From the NCBI RefSeq assembly GCF_003666605.1, contig NZ_RCIV01000008.1:1-64000 (forward strand): a stretch of DNA of 64,000 nucleotides, written 5' to 3'. Source of the DNA: Propionibacterium australiense (GTDB lineage: Bacteria > Actinomycetota > Actinomycetes > Propionibacteriales > Propionibacteriaceae). A program made the position numbers and the translations under genes. Positions 34,812 through 43,345 of the stretch are shown one piece after another; the stretch's first letter is position 1, and every line of letters starts with the position of its first letter. The notes beneath the pieces were generated by a model. It did no database searches and had not been told where the DNA came from. It was given only the letters and a program-made list of their open reading frames with translations.

Positions 34812-34827
34812 CATCATAGATCATATA
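34812..34827 (-). promoter_or_regulatory. Shared operator element, copy 2 (CATCATAGATCATATA)
   Basis: Identical 16-mer to 20527-20542 and at practically the same distance (44 versus 46 bases) from the first ATG. Flanking bases differ, so this is a conserved site rather than a duplicated segment. On the minus strand TATGAT within it could be the -10 box. Confidence 0.65.
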
Positions 34828-34952
34828 GGACTCGTTTCGCTAGGGGTTCCCTTAAACACTCCGTGTCATTTTCAGCCAGCCGACCCGATGAGACACCCCG
34901 ATGGTGTTTGCCCATGTCAGAGCTCGGTCAGTGTCGGACCCACATCATGCAG

Positions 34953-34996
34953 AAAGCCTTCGCCGACGGCTACCAAGAGCCGTCGGCGAAGGCTTT
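34953..34996. terminator. Intrinsic terminator after lerK
   Basis: Perfect 19-base arms (AAAGCCTTCGCCGACGGCT and its complement) with a 6-base loop; the stem ends in TTT on both strands. It lies 21 bases after the lerK stop and could also stop plus-strand transcription. Confidence 0.9.
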
Positions 34997-35016
34997 CGTG
35001 CGACCGGGCTGTAGGG

Positions 35017-36714
35017 TCAGCCCTGCTCAGCCAGGTACTCTGCGATCCTCGTCATGTGCCGGGCGAAGGAGACCGCGCCGGGGTCGGGGTGACCGAGCGA
35101 GGCGTCGCCGTGCGTGGTGGCGCGCCCCTTGCGGGCCACGAGGTCCTTGGTCGCCTCTGCCCCCTCGGTGGCCGCCTTGGCCGCGGCTGCGAAGGCGCCC
35201 GGCAGATCATCGCCGGCTTCGCTCAGCGCGACAGCGAACGGCGTGGTGGCGTCGACCATCGTCTTGTCGCCGGGGACCGCACCGCCGCTGGCGGCCACTG
35301 ATTCGGCGCCGGCCCTCACAGCGGCGAGCACCGTGGCCGCATCGGCCGCCGCCTCATCGGACAGGCCCGCACCGACGGCCTCGAGAGCACGGCCCCACAG
35401 CGCTCCCGAGGTACCGCCCGCCCCTTCGGCCCAGGCCAGCCCGGCCTGCCTCATGACCGTGGCGGCACCGACACCGGCCTCCGCGGCGGCGGCAGCGGCC
35501 TTCGCGGCAGCACGCGAGCCGAGCACCATGCCCTGCCCGTGGTCGCCGTCTCCGGCGATCGAGTCGAGTTTGCCGAGGAAGTCCGCGTCGGCCACGGCAG
35601 TCCTGGCGATGAGGTCCATGACCTCGGCGAGCCTGGCGCCCTGTGCCGCAGAGTCCGGCGAGCCGGACGTCAGCTCGGCGCCCGCCTGGGCGGCGACCTC
35701 GCGCCGGGGGCCGCTGTGCTCGACGGCACCACGGGTGAAGGCGGGTGTCAGCGCCGGGGCGAGCAGCAGCTTCTCGAGTTCGTCGTCGAGGAAGCAGACC
35801 GACAGGGAGACGCCGGCCATGTCGAGGCTGGTGACCTGCTCGTCGACGATCGGCGCGACGATCTCAAGGCCGGCGGCCTCGAGCAGCCGGGCCACCCGCC
35901 CGTACAGGACGAACATCTCCTCGTACTTGGTGCATCCCAGGCCGTTGACCAGGACGCTGACCCGCCGCGCATCGGCGGGCTTCTCGGCCAGCACCCCTTC
36001 GACGAGGGTCTTGGCGATGTCATCGACCCCGTTCAGCGGGTGCGACGACAGGCCGGGCTCGCCGTGGACGCCCAGCCCCAGCTCGTAGTGCCCCTCGGGC
36101 ACCGTGAACAGAGGCGCATCCGCGCCGGGCAGGGTCGGGGCGTCGAAGGCGATCCCCAGGGTCTTGGTGGCCGCATTGGCACGACGGGTCGCCTCGACGA
36201 CGGCGTCGAGATCGTAGCCGGCAGCAGCAGCCGCTCCGGCGACCTTCACGACGATGAAGTCGCCGGCGATGCCGCGGCGCTCCTGCAACTGCTCGACCGG
36301 GCGCGAGGCCACGTCATCGGTGATCGTCTCGATACGCGTGTCGATGCCATCGGCGTTGAGCACGTCGGCCCCCTTGCCGAACTGCAGGCAGTCGCCCGCG
36401 TAGTTGCCGAACAGCAGCAGCACGCCCCCGCCGTTGTCGGCGGCCCTCGAAACCGACACGACCTGCGAGTCCGACGGCGAGGAGAAGATGTTCCCGCAGA
36501 CCGCGGCGTGGGCCATGCCCGGGCCGACCCAGCCGGCGAACGCCGGGTAGTGCCCCGAACCCCCTCCGACGACGACGGCGACCTCACCCTGCGGCGAGGC
36601 GTCGGCGCGGACCACGCCACCGTGGACCGCCTGGACGAGATCCGAGTGCGCGGCCACGAAGCCCGCGAGACTGTCAGCCGCGAAGTCCAGCGGCTCACCA
36701 ACCAGGTACGTCAT
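35017..36714 (-). CDS. lerK: Fused DhaK-DhaL kinase, probable L-erythrulose kinase
   Basis: 565 residues from ATG 36714 (GGGAGAG upstream). N-terminal DhaK domain with GGGSGHYPAFAG, VLLLFGNYAGDCLQF and GVHGEPGL, which includes the substrate-binding His. C-terminal DhaL domain (from about residue 370) with the nucleotide/Mg motif GDGDHGQG and GGTSGALWG. Single-chain enzymes of this type phosphorylate dihydroxyacetone or tetruloses. Adjacent apnO and oiaC make L-erythrulose the likely substrate, giving L-erythrulose 1-phosphate. Confidence 0.88.
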   Translation of the reverse strand: MTYLVGEPLDFAADSLAGFVAAHSDLVQAVHGGVVRADASPQGEVAVVVGGGSGHYPAFAGWVGPGMAHAAVCGNIFSSPSDSQVVSVSRAADNGGGVLLLFGNYAGDCLQFGKGADVLNADGIDTRIETITDDVASRPVEQLQERRGIAGDFIVVKVAGAAAAAGYDLDAVVEATRRANAATKTLGIAFDAPTLPGADAPLFTVPEGHYELGLGVHGEPGLSSHPLNGVDDIAKTLVEGVLAEKPADARRVSVLVNGLGCTKYEEMFVLYGRVARLLEAAGLEIVAPIVDEQVTSLDMAGVSLSVCFLDDELEKLLLAPALTPAFTRGAVEHSGPRREVAAQAGAELTSGSPDSAAQGARLAEVMDLIARTAVADADFLGKLDSIAGDGDHGQGMVLGSRAAAKAAAAAAEAGVGAATVMRQAGLAWAEGAGGTSGALWGRALEAVGAGLSDEAAADAATVLAAVRAGAESVAASGGAVPGDKTMVDATTPFAVALSEAGDDLPGAFAAAAKAATEGAEATKDLVARKGRATTHGDASLGHPDPGAVSFARHMTRIAEYLAEQG

Positions 36715-36779
36715 TGTCTCTCCCATCTCATGGTTGTGCTCATCGTTGAGGGCCACGTCGACCCGAAACCATCAGCTTG

Positions 36780-36800
36780 GTTCCTACAGGATATAGGAAC
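36780..36800. promoter_or_regulatory. Inverted repeat upstream of lerK, candidate operator
   Basis: GTTCCTA, 7-base spacer, TAGGAAC, 66 bases upstream of the lerK ATG and between apnO and lerK. It suggests that lerK has its own regulated promoter besides readthrough from oiaC-apnO. Confidence 0.5.
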
Positions 36801-36857
36801 AGTGGGCTCCTTGGCGAGACCCACCACCCCACTTTCCTCGTCCAGCCTGCCAGACGG

Positions 36858-37712
36858 TCAGTGCGTGACCTTGTCGAGCTTGAGCATCTTGGCGATGACG
36901 ATGTCGAGGTCGTCATCGTTGAAGATACGCTCCCAGTCGTCCTTGATGATGGCCTCACGGCCGTAGTCCATGGCCAGCAGGCAGGCATCCGAGAACGGGT
37001 TCGACCCGCGCAGGGCATTGGTCAGGGCGATCCAGATGTGGCCGTGGATCATGGCGGTCACGGTCGCCTCGTCCATGTCCGTGTGACGCACCGTGGCGTC
37101 GATGGCGTCCTTGAGGAACTGGCCAATCATGCAGCCGATGGTCTCGTTGAGGGTGGGTTCGAGCACGGCCAGGTCGTGCACCGAGGCCCAGTAGACCTTG
37201 ATGACCGGGCCGTACATGGTCGAGATGATCTTCTCGGCCAGCGGCTTGATCGACTCGTCGCCCTGCTGCAGCGCGGCGACCGAGTTCTGCGGGGCGGCGA
37301 CGCCGCCGAAGGTGTCGGCGTACTCCTCCGGCGTGTGACGCTCGAGGAAGACCGACGGGTGCGTGGGGTGGGCCACGACGTAGTCGAGGTCATCGCGCAT
37401 GGTCAGCAGGCCTGCGTAGGCGGCGGCCGGGTCGAGGGTCAGCACCATGGCGCCGGACTTCATCTTGGGGACGACGGCGGCGGTGACGGGTCCCAGCGCC
37501 ACGTCCGGCACTGCCAGGATCGCGACGTCGACGTCCCCGATGACCTCGTCGGTCGGCACCACCTCGCGACCCGCCTCCTGCACGCGCTGTTTGCCGGCCT
37601 CGCCGTTCTCGCAGTAGAACACGGTCCAGTCGGTGCGCTGCAGGTTGTTGGACACGCGCATGCCCATCTTGCCGCCGGCGCCGACGACTGCGATCTTCAG
37701 GTTCTCACTCAT
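36858..37712 (-). CDS. apnO: D-apionate oxidoisomerase
   Basis: 284 residues. N-terminal Rossmann motif AVVGAGGKMGMRVSNNL and a phosphogluconate-dehydrogenase-like C-terminal helical domain (EPTLNETIGCMIGQFLKDAI, HGHIWIALTNALRGSNPFSDACLLAM). This matches the family described as ApnO, which oxidises and rearranges D-apionate to 3-oxo-isoapionate using NAD. Its ATG overlaps the stop of the TIM-barrel gene by 8 bases. The neighbours are the exact next enzymes of that route. Confidence 0.8.
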   Translation of the reverse strand: MSENLKIAVVGAGGKMGMRVSNNLQRTDWTVFYCENGEAGKQRVQEAGREVVPTDEVIGDVDVAILAVPDVALGPVTAAVVPKMKSGAMVLTLDPAAAYAGLLTMRDDLDYVVAHPTHPSVFLERHTPEEYADTFGGVAAPQNSVAALQQGDESIKPLAEKIISTMYGPVIKVYWASVHDLAVLEPTLNETIGCMIGQFLKDAIDATVRHTDMDEATVTAMIHGHIWIALTNALRGSNPFSDACLLAMDYGREAIIKDDWERIFNDDDLDIVIAKMLKLDKVTH

Positions 37713-38529
37713 GGTTCAGTTCTCCTTGATTGTCGATGTAGGTGCGGATGTAGTCGAGACTCTGGCGGGTCCACTGCCGCTCCAGCGCGACGGTGGACTG
37801 CGGGTCGCCCTGCCAGGTGAGCCAGTGCTCGACGACCATGTTGATGCCCCGCTCGAGGGGACGAACGGCCTTCATCTCGGCGTCGAAGTCGAGCAGCCCC
37901 TCCCCCATCGGCGCGCCAGCGTAGATGAACCCGACCCAGCCCGCCTGGCGGGTGAAGGCGAAGTCCTTCACGTGCAGGTTCAGGGTGTACGGCGCGCAGC
38001 GGTCGATCACGTCTCCGGGCAGCTCCAGCCCGGCCACGCAGTTCGCCGGGTCCAGACAGATGCCGACGTGCGGGTCGTCGACGTCGGTGACGAACTGCAC
38101 CAGGCGTGCGCTGGGCAGCTGTTCGTAGGTCTCGAAGGCGATCGAGACGCCGTCCTCGTGGAGCCGCCCCAGCAGCCCCCTGACCGAGGCGAGGGACTCG
38201 TCGAGGGTGGGTTCGCCGGCACCGACGCGCACCATGGAGCGCAGCATGCGCACGCCCATCGTCTCGGCGATGTCGAGGTACGCGTTGAGCTGCTCGCCAC
38301 GAGTGCCGCGGGTGCCCAGTTCGAGCGCCAGCCCCAGTTCCGAGGCCTGCGCCGCGACGTCGGTCAGCTGGGCGGCGTCCATCGTCTCGATGAGCGGGTA
38401 GTCGCAGATCTGGAAGACATCGCAGCCGAGCCCGGCGGCCCTGTCGAGCATGCCCGCCAGGTCGATGGGCCGCCCCACCGCCTCCGACCACTCCCAGAAC
38501 AGGGCGTAGGTGCCGATTCCCAGGCCCAT
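37705..38529 (-). CDS. oiaC: 3-oxo-isoapionate decarboxylase (TIM barrel)
   Basis: 274 residues from ATG 38529 (GAGGAAG upstream). Xylose-isomerase-like TIM barrel: metal candidates at the Glu in IAFETYEQ, the Asp in GICLDPANC, the His in LNLHVKDF and the Glu in MVVEHWL. In the described D-apionate pathway an enzyme of this fold decarboxylates 3-oxo-isoapionate to L-erythrulose. Translational overlap with apnO and proximity of lerK support the assignment; an epimerase role cannot be excluded from sequence alone. Confidence 0.75.
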   Translation of the reverse strand: MGLGIGTYALFWEWSEAVGRPIDLAGMLDRAAGLGCDVFQICDYPLIETMDAAQLTDVAAQASELGLALELGTRGTRGEQLNAYLDIAETMGVRMLRSMVRVGAGEPTLDESLASVRGLLGRLHEDGVSIAFETYEQLPSARLVQFVTDVDDPHVGICLDPANCVAGLELPGDVIDRCAPYTLNLHVKDFAFTRQAGWVGFIYAGAPMGEGLLDFDAEMKAVRPLERGINMVVEHWLTWQGDPQSTVALERQWTRQSLDYIRTYIDNQGELNHE

Positions 38530-38568
38530 GGTTCTCACTTCCTCTCTCATTTCCGGTGGCTCCGGCGA

Positions 38569-39900
38569 TCAGGCCGCGTCGGCGACCCTCACCTGACCGC
38601 GGCGAGCGAGCAGGACCATGAGCGCCGCCGACAGGATCATGAACCCGCCGACGACGAACATCGGGACGACGTAGCCGCCGGTCCAGTCGTGGATCGCGCC
38701 GGTGATGTACCCGGCCGAGAAGCCGGCGATGTTGCCGATCGTGTTGATGAGGGCGACTCCGGCGGCAGCGGGGGCTCCGGTGAGGAACTGCGTGGGCAGC
38801 GTCCAGAAGTTCGGCAGCACCGCGAAGATCGACATGGCCGTGATCGAGATGACCCCGATGGCGATGACCGGGGAGCCGACGAACAGGGCGACCGGGATCG
38901 AGACGCCGCCGATGGCGGCCGGCACCCCGATGTGCCAGCTGCGCAGGCCTCGCCGGGTGACGTCCCTCGACCAGACGTTCATGGCGATGGCGGCGAAGGC
39001 GTAGGGAACGGCGGTGACCAGGCCCTGCTGCAGGATCGACAACTCGATGCCGAACTGCGCGCCGAAGCCCTTGATGATCGTGGGCAGGAAGAAGCTCAGC
39101 GCGTACAGGCCGTAGATGAAGCCGAAGTAGATGAGCGAGAGCACCCACACGCGTCCGCTGGTGAGCGCGGCCATGACGTTCCTCTCGCTCTTCTCGCCGC
39201 TGTTGGCCGCGGCCTCGGCATCAAGCTGGACGCGAAGGCTCGCGACCTCCTCGGCGGTGAGCCATGGGCAGTCCTCGGGCTTGTCCTTGAGGTAGAAGAA
39301 GGCGATGACGCCGACGATGACGGCCGGGGCGCCGACGCACAGGTACATGAAGCGCCAGCCCTCGAGCCCCAGGGCGCCGTGCTGCTGGATGAGCCAGCTG
39401 GCGAGCGGTGCCCCGACCACGCTGGTGAGCGGCTGGGCGAGGTAGAAGAGCATGAGGGTGCGGCTGCGGTGCTGCGAGGGCACCAGCATGCTCAGGAACA
39501 GGATGGCGCCGGGGAAGAAGCCGGCCTCGGCGACGCCGAGCAGGACGCGCAGGGCGTACAGCTGGCCGCTGGACTGGACCCAGGTGAACAGGACCGCGAC
39601 GATCCCCCACGTCACCATGATGCGCGACAGCCAGACCCTGGCGCCGAATCTGTGCAGCGCCAGGTTCGAGGGGACCTCGAGGATGATGTAGCCGATGAAG
39701 AACACCCCCGATGCCAGACCGAACTGGGCGGCCGTCATGCCCAGGTCCTGCTGCATCCCATTGGGTCCCGCGTAACCGATCGCTGTGCGGTCAAGGAAGT
39801 TGATGAAGAACATCAGTGCGACGAACGGCACCAGTCGCACGGAGATCTTGTGAACCGCGGACTTCTCAGCCACCGGGTTCACTGTTGTTGCACTCGACAC
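38569..39900 (-). CDS. MFS transporter, ACS family, probable D-apionate carrier
   Basis: 443 residues, 12 helices, FLDRTAIGYAGPNG after helix 1 and RVLLGVAEAGFFPGAILFLS, the ACS organic-anion carrier motifs. First gene of the minus-strand unit 35017-39900, divergent from the FadR-type regulator with an operator between them. Uptake of D-apionate (or its lactone) is inferred from the enzymes that follow. Confidence 0.85.
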   Translation of the reverse strand: MSSATTVNPVAEKSAVHKISVRLVPFVALMFFINFLDRTAIGYAGPNGMQQDLGMTAAQFGLASGVFFIGYIILEVPSNLALHRFGARVWLSRIMVTWGIVAVLFTWVQSSGQLYALRVLLGVAEAGFFPGAILFLSMLVPSQHRSRTLMLFYLAQPLTSVVGAPLASWLIQQHGALGLEGWRFMYLCVGAPAVIVGVIAFFYLKDKPEDCPWLTAEEVASLRVQLDAEAAANSGEKSERNVMAALTSGRVWVLSLIYFGFIYGLYALSFFLPTIIKGFGAQFGIELSILQQGLVTAVPYAFAAIAMNVWSRDVTRRGLRSWHIGVPAAIGGVSIPVALFVGSPVIAIGVISITAMSIFAVLPNFWTLPTQFLTGAPAAAGVALINTIGNIAGFSAGYITGAIHDWTGGYVVPMFVVGGFMILSAALMVLLARRGQVRVADAA

Positions 39901-39985
39901 GTGACCTCCTCGTCATCGTTCGGACGGCTCGCGCAACGCTGCGCGGCGCCGGTGTGAGACGAGATTAGAAGAACACCGGCAAACC

Positions 39986-40001
39986 TGTCAACCGGTTAAC
40001 A
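39986..40001. promoter_or_regulatory. Near-perfect palindrome, operator between apn carrier and regulator
   Basis: TGTCAACCGGTTAACA is symmetric except at one position pair, centred in the divergent 154-base region. FadR/GntR operators are short palindromes of this kind. It is placed to control both the carrier (39900, minus) and the regulator (40055, plus). Confidence 0.65.
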
Positions 40002-40054
40002 TGTGGGTTTTTCTGGGTCGCGAGCCGCCGGGTCACTCCTAGTACATTGACGGC

Positions 40055-40786
40055 ATGCCCGCTTACGCATCCGGTCCGGCCGACGAGTTCCTCCAGGAGA
40101 TGTCCGCGCTCCCCCGCGGGACCACGGCCGCCGAGGTCGCGCAGCACCTGCTGGCGCACTTCGGCAGCGGCCCGCTGTCGACCGGAGACCGGGTACCGCC
40201 CGAGCGCGCACTGGCCGAGAAACTCGGTGTGGGCCGCTCCGCCGTCCGCGAGGCGCTCGCCGCCCTCGAGCTGCTGGGCCTGGTCGAGGTCCGGCCCGGG
40301 GCCGGCACCTATGTGCGTGGCACGACCTCGGACCTGCTGCCCAAGACACTGACCTGGGGCATGCTGCTCGGCGAGCACGACACGCAGCAGCTGCTCGAGG
40401 TGCGGTCCGCACTCGAGGTCGAGTCGGCGCGGCTGGCCGCCGAACGGGCCGACGAGCAGGCCATCGGCCAGCTGCAGGACAACATTGCGTCGATGCGCGA
40501 GGCGCTGCCGGACGTGGAGCTGGCGATCCCCCTCGACTACCGCTTCCACGTCATCCTGGCCGACAGCTGCCGCAACACCCTGGCGGCCGACATGCTGCGC
40601 ACCTGCCGCACGCTGCTGAGCATCTGGATGGACCGGGCGCTGAGCAGCGTGGACGACGCCGTCGACTCCCTGGGCGAGCACGAGAAGATCCTGCGAGCAG
40701 TCGAGAGGCACGACGCCGAGGCCGCCGAGCAGGCCATGCGCGCCCACATGAGGACCGCGACGAGGCGCCTCACCACCCAGATGTGA
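40055..40786 (+). CDS. FadR-subfamily GntR regulator of the apionate genes
   Basis: 243 residues. Winged HTH with PPERALAEKLGVGRSAVREALAALELLGLVEVRPGAGTYV; FCD domain with metal-ligand pattern Asp (LDYRFH), His and two C-terminal His (GEHEKI, RAHM). The HTH is of the PPER-type and unlike the two SQTPVR regulators at 14752 and 29434, so it should read a different site, probably the palindrome at 39986. TAGTACAT about 8 bases before the ATG could be a -10 of a nearly leaderless transcript. Confidence 0.9.
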   Translation: MPAYASGPADEFLQEMSALPRGTTAAEVAQHLLAHFGSGPLSTGDRVPPERALAEKLGVGRSAVREALAALELLGLVEVRPGAGTYVRGTTSDLLPKTLTWGMLLGEHDTQQLLEVRSALEVESARLAAERADEQAIGQLQDNIASMREALPDVELAIPLDYRFHVILADSCRNTLAADMLRTCRTLLSIWMDRALSSVDDAVDSLGEHEKILRAVERHDAEAAEQAMRAHMRTATRRLTTQM

Positions 40787-40868
40787 CGCCCTGGCGAGAA
40801 CCCGGCAACGATACCCCGCAGGGGCACCGCCCCGATGCGACGAGACCGCTCGGGCCCGCAGGAGATGT

Positions 40869-40914
40869 CATCGGCGGGAGCCGCCAGCCCTCGGGCCGGT
40901 GACTCCCGCCGATG
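40869..40914. terminator. Bidirectional intrinsic terminator
   Basis: 12-base arms CATCGGCGGGAG / CTCCCGCCGATG enclosing a longer imperfect GC-rich stem, between convergent stops of the regulator (40786) and the TPI-like gene (40943). Confidence 0.75.
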
Positions 40915-40942
40915 CCCCTCGTGCGATGAGACGACCGTCGGT

Positions 40943-41689
40943 TCAGGACGCTGCGCGTTCGCGTGCCTCCCTGGCGACCGAGACGAACGCGGCCGGGTCG
41001 TGTGCGAAGCGGCCCAGGAAGAGGCCGTCGATCGCCGGGTCGAGGGTGCCGAGCAGACCGGGGCCGGCCGAGCCGCCGTACAGCAGGCTCAGGCCAGGCA
41101 CGTCGCCGAGGCCCTCGCGGATCAGGCGGCACACACCCGAGACGTACTCGGACGGGGCCGGCGCCGGGGCGCCGATCGCCCAGTGCGGCTCGTAGCCCAG
41201 CCAGAGCTCGGCCGGCTGCGCATCGGCCAGCGCCGAGCGCACCTGGGCGATGCACCCGGCCGCCGCCTGTTCCTCGGTGGAACGCTCGGCCTCACCAATG
41301 CACAGCAGCGGGATGATGCCGTTGCGGGCGGCCGCGGCCGTCTTCGCGGCGACCATGGCGTCGTCCTCGCGGTAGATCGTGCGGCGCTCGGCGTGGCCCA
41401 CCTCGACGACCCGGACGCCGAGGGCCGCCAGGTCGGCGCCGGAGACCTCCCCGGTGCGTGCCCCGCGGTCGTCCTGGCAGAGGTCCTGGGCGCCGAGCAC
41501 GATGCCCGAGCCCGCCAGGATCGCCCCGGCCTCGGCGGTGGTGAGGAAGTCGGGCAGGACTGCCATCCGCACGTCCTCCGACAGCCCCTGTTCGGCGGCG
41601 ACCAGTTCGACGAGCGAACGGGCGTAGTCGAGCGTGCGGGCCCGTTCGAAATACATCTTGAGGCTCACCGCGACGATCGGTTCACTCAT
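40943..41689 (-). CDS. lerI: Triosephosphate isomerase-like L-erythrulose-1-phosphate isomerase
   Basis: 248 residues, TPI fold. Catalytic counterparts are visible: Lys in VSLKMYF, His in VGHAERR, Glu in LGYEPHWAIG, and the phosphate loop YGGSAGPG. The NxK of classical TPI is replaced by SLK and the YEPVWAIGTG loop by YEPHWAIGAP, as expected for a TPI relative with a larger substrate. With lerK and the RpiB-like gene, conversion of L-erythrulose 1-phosphate to D-erythrulose 4-phosphate is the likely role. It is unlikely to be the housekeeping TPI. Confidence 0.8.
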   Translation of the reverse strand: MSEPIVAVSLKMYFERARTLDYARSLVELVAAEQGLSEDVRMAVLPDFLTTAEAGAILAGSGIVLGAQDLCQDDRGARTGEVSGADLAALGVRVVEVGHAERRTIYREDDAMVAAKTAAAARNGIIPLLCIGEAERSTEEQAAAGCIAQVRSALADAQPAELWLGYEPHWAIGAPAPAPSEYVSGVCRLIREGLGDVPGLSLLYGGSAGPGLLGTLDPAIDGLFLGRFAHDPAAFVSVAREARERAAS

Positions 41690-41715
41690 GTCAGACCCCC
41701 GGCTCCCGGCACCGC

Positions 41716-42153
41716 TCAGTGCTCGTCCTCGTACTCGCAGATGCGGGCGACCTTGACGCCGCTGCGCGAGTTGGGGTCGAACTCGTTGGCCAGGTAGTTC
41801 TCCAGCAGGACCTTGGCGGTCTCGATGCCGAGCACCTGCGAGCCCATGGCGATGAGATTGGCGTTGTTCGACAGGGTGGCCCGCTGGGCCTGGTAGACGT
41901 CGGCGACGCAGGCGCAGTAGGCGCCCTTGACCTTGTTGGCGGCGATCGAGACGCCGATGCCGGTGCCGCAGACGACGACACCGCGGTCGGCCTTGCCGGC
42001 CACGACGTCCTCGGCGACCTGGGTCGCCACATTGGCGTAGATCGGGTCGTCGGAGCCGTAGTCCTCGACTTCGTGACCGAGTTCGACGGCCTTGGCCATC
42101 AGATCCTTCTTGAACTCGGTGGCGTTGGGATCGCAGCCGAAGATGAGCTTCAT
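41716..42153 (-). CDS. derI: RpiB/LacAB-family isomerase, D-erythrulose-4-phosphate isomerase-like
   Basis: 145 residues. RpiB motifs: FGCDPNATEFKKDL, VVVCGTGIG with the catalytic Cys, VKGAYCACVADVYQAQ, and the SNNANLIAMGSQV phosphate loop. Such enzymes interconvert aldose and ketose phosphates; in tetritol and apionate catabolism an RpiB homologue makes D-erythrose 4-phosphate, which enters the pentose phosphate pathway. It is upstream of, and in the same unit as, the TPI-like gene (26-base gap). Confidence 0.8.
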   Translation of the reverse strand: MKLIFGCDPNATEFKKDLMAKAVELGHEVEDYGSDDPIYANVATQVAEDVVAGKADRGVVVCGTGIGVSIAANKVKGAYCACVADVYQAQRATLSNNANLIAMGSQVLGIETAKVLLENYLANEFDPNSRSGVKVARICEYEDEH

Positions 42154-42223
42154 GATGTGGTGTGTCCTCTCCTCGTCACGGACGATGCGCGGGTGAACTG
42201 AGTGCCTCTGGGACCGCCCCGCG

Positions 42224-42266
42224 GTTGACGGTGGGCACCGGCCTCCGTGCCGGTCTCGCCGTCAAC
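42224..42266. terminator. Hairpin after pdxA2
   Basis: Outer arms GTTGACGG / CCGTCAAC and an inner stem GGCAC / GTGCC. It lies between the pdxA2 stop (42311, minus) and the RpiB-like start (42153), so it should separate the threonate unit from the erythrulose-phosphate unit. No T-run is obvious, so termination may be partial. Confidence 0.55.
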
Positions 42267-42310
42267 CCTATAGGACGATGAGCGAGCAGGGCGGGGCGGA
42301 CCGGCCCGCC

Positions 42311-43345
42311 TCAGGGCTGCTCCGCTCTGGCCTTCGCGTCGATCTGCATCTGCGAGTAGACGGCGGCCACGCGGGTGGACTCGATCATCGACTCGCCCTG
42401 GGCGATGCCCTTGCCGGCGATGTCGAAGGCGGTGCCGTGGTCGACCGAGCTGCGCATGAACGGCAGGCCGAGGGTCAGCGTGACGGCGTTCTGGAAGTCC
42501 AGCGTCTTGCAGGCGATGTGGCCCTGGTCGTGGTACATCGACAAGATGGCGTCGTAGTGGCCGTCCAGGTTGAACGCGAAGATCGCGTCGGCCGAGTCCG
42601 GGCCGTGGGCGTTGATGCCGAGGGCCTGGGCGTCCTTGACGGCCGGGGCGATGTGCTCGATCTCCTCGGTGCCGAACAGGCCGCCCTCGCCGACGTGCGG
42701 GTTGAGGGCCGCGACACCGATCGACGGGTGCTCGAAACCGAACTTCTTCAGCTCGGTGTCGATGTTCTTGAGGAACTCGAGGATGCGGTCGTGGTTGGCC
42801 AGGTCACAGGCTTCGCGCAGCGAGACGTGGCGGCTGACGAAGAAGACGCGCAGCTTGTGCACGTTGAACATCGTCAGGGCGTACGGGGAGTTCGTGAGGG
42901 CCTGGTAGATCTCGGTGTGGCCGATGTAGGGCACCTCGGCCTGCTTGAGCGCGGCCTTGTTGATCGGGGCGGTGGAGACGCCGTCGATCCGGCCGGCCAT
43001 GCCGAGCTCGATGGACTTCTCGATGTAGGAGTAGGCCCGCCTGGCGGCAGCGACCTGGATCTGACCGAACTCGATCCGGGCGTCCGGCTCGACGCCGGTC
43101 TCGAGCAGGTCGATGGTGCCGTACTCGTTGCGGGCCTGCTCGGGCTCGGTGATGAGGTTGAGGTTCAGGTCCTGGACCCCCTGGATCTCGGCGGCCTGCC
43201 GCAGGGAGTCCGCGCTGCCGATGATGAGGGGATCGCAGATGTCGTAGATCCGCTTGTCCTGGACGGTCTTGAGGGTGATCTCCGGGCCGATGCCGGCGGG
43301 ATCGCCCATGGTGATCGCCATGACGGGTTTACGCGTGTGCGCCAT
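42311..43345 (-). CDS. pdxA2: PdxA2-type D-threonate 4-phosphate dehydrogenase
   Basis: 344 residues, PdxA fold. Metal ligands are visible in YIGHTE, NPHVGEGGLFG and MYHDQGHIACK, followed by GTAFDIAGKG. The PdxA2 subgroup oxidatively decarboxylates 4-phosphothreonate to dihydroxyacetone phosphate rather than making vitamin B6. The gene overlaps the DUF1537-type kinase by 17 bases, and that pairing is diagnostic of the threonate route. It starts MAHTRKPVMAITMGDPAGIGPE. Confidence 0.88.
   Translation of the reverse strand: MAHTRKPVMAITMGDPAGIGPEITLKTVQDKRIYDICDPLIIGSADSLRQAAEIQGVQDLNLNLITEPEQARNEYGTIDLLETGVEPDARIEFGQIQVAAARRAYSYIEKSIELGMAGRIDGVSTAPINKAALKQAEVPYIGHTEIYQALTNSPYALTMFNVHKLRVFFVSRHVSLREACDLANHDRILEFLKNIDTELKKFGFEHPSIGVAALNPHVGEGGLFGTEEIEHIAPAVKDAQALGINAHGPDSADAIFAFNLDGHYDAILSMYHDQGHIACKTLDFQNAVTLTLGLPFMRSSVDHGTAFDIAGKGIAQGESMIESTRVAAVYSQMQIDAKARAEQP

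Noticed and set aside
40943-41689. TPI-like gene as the housekeeping triosephosphate isomerase
   Set aside because: It is coupled to an RpiB-like gene in a catabolic island, lacks gap/pgk neighbours, and the N-terminal NxK and loop 6 motifs are altered.
42311-43345. PdxA homologue as a vitamin B6 biosynthesis gene
   Set aside because: The overlap with a DUF1537 kinase and the adjacent carrier indicate the PdxA2 catabolic subgroup.
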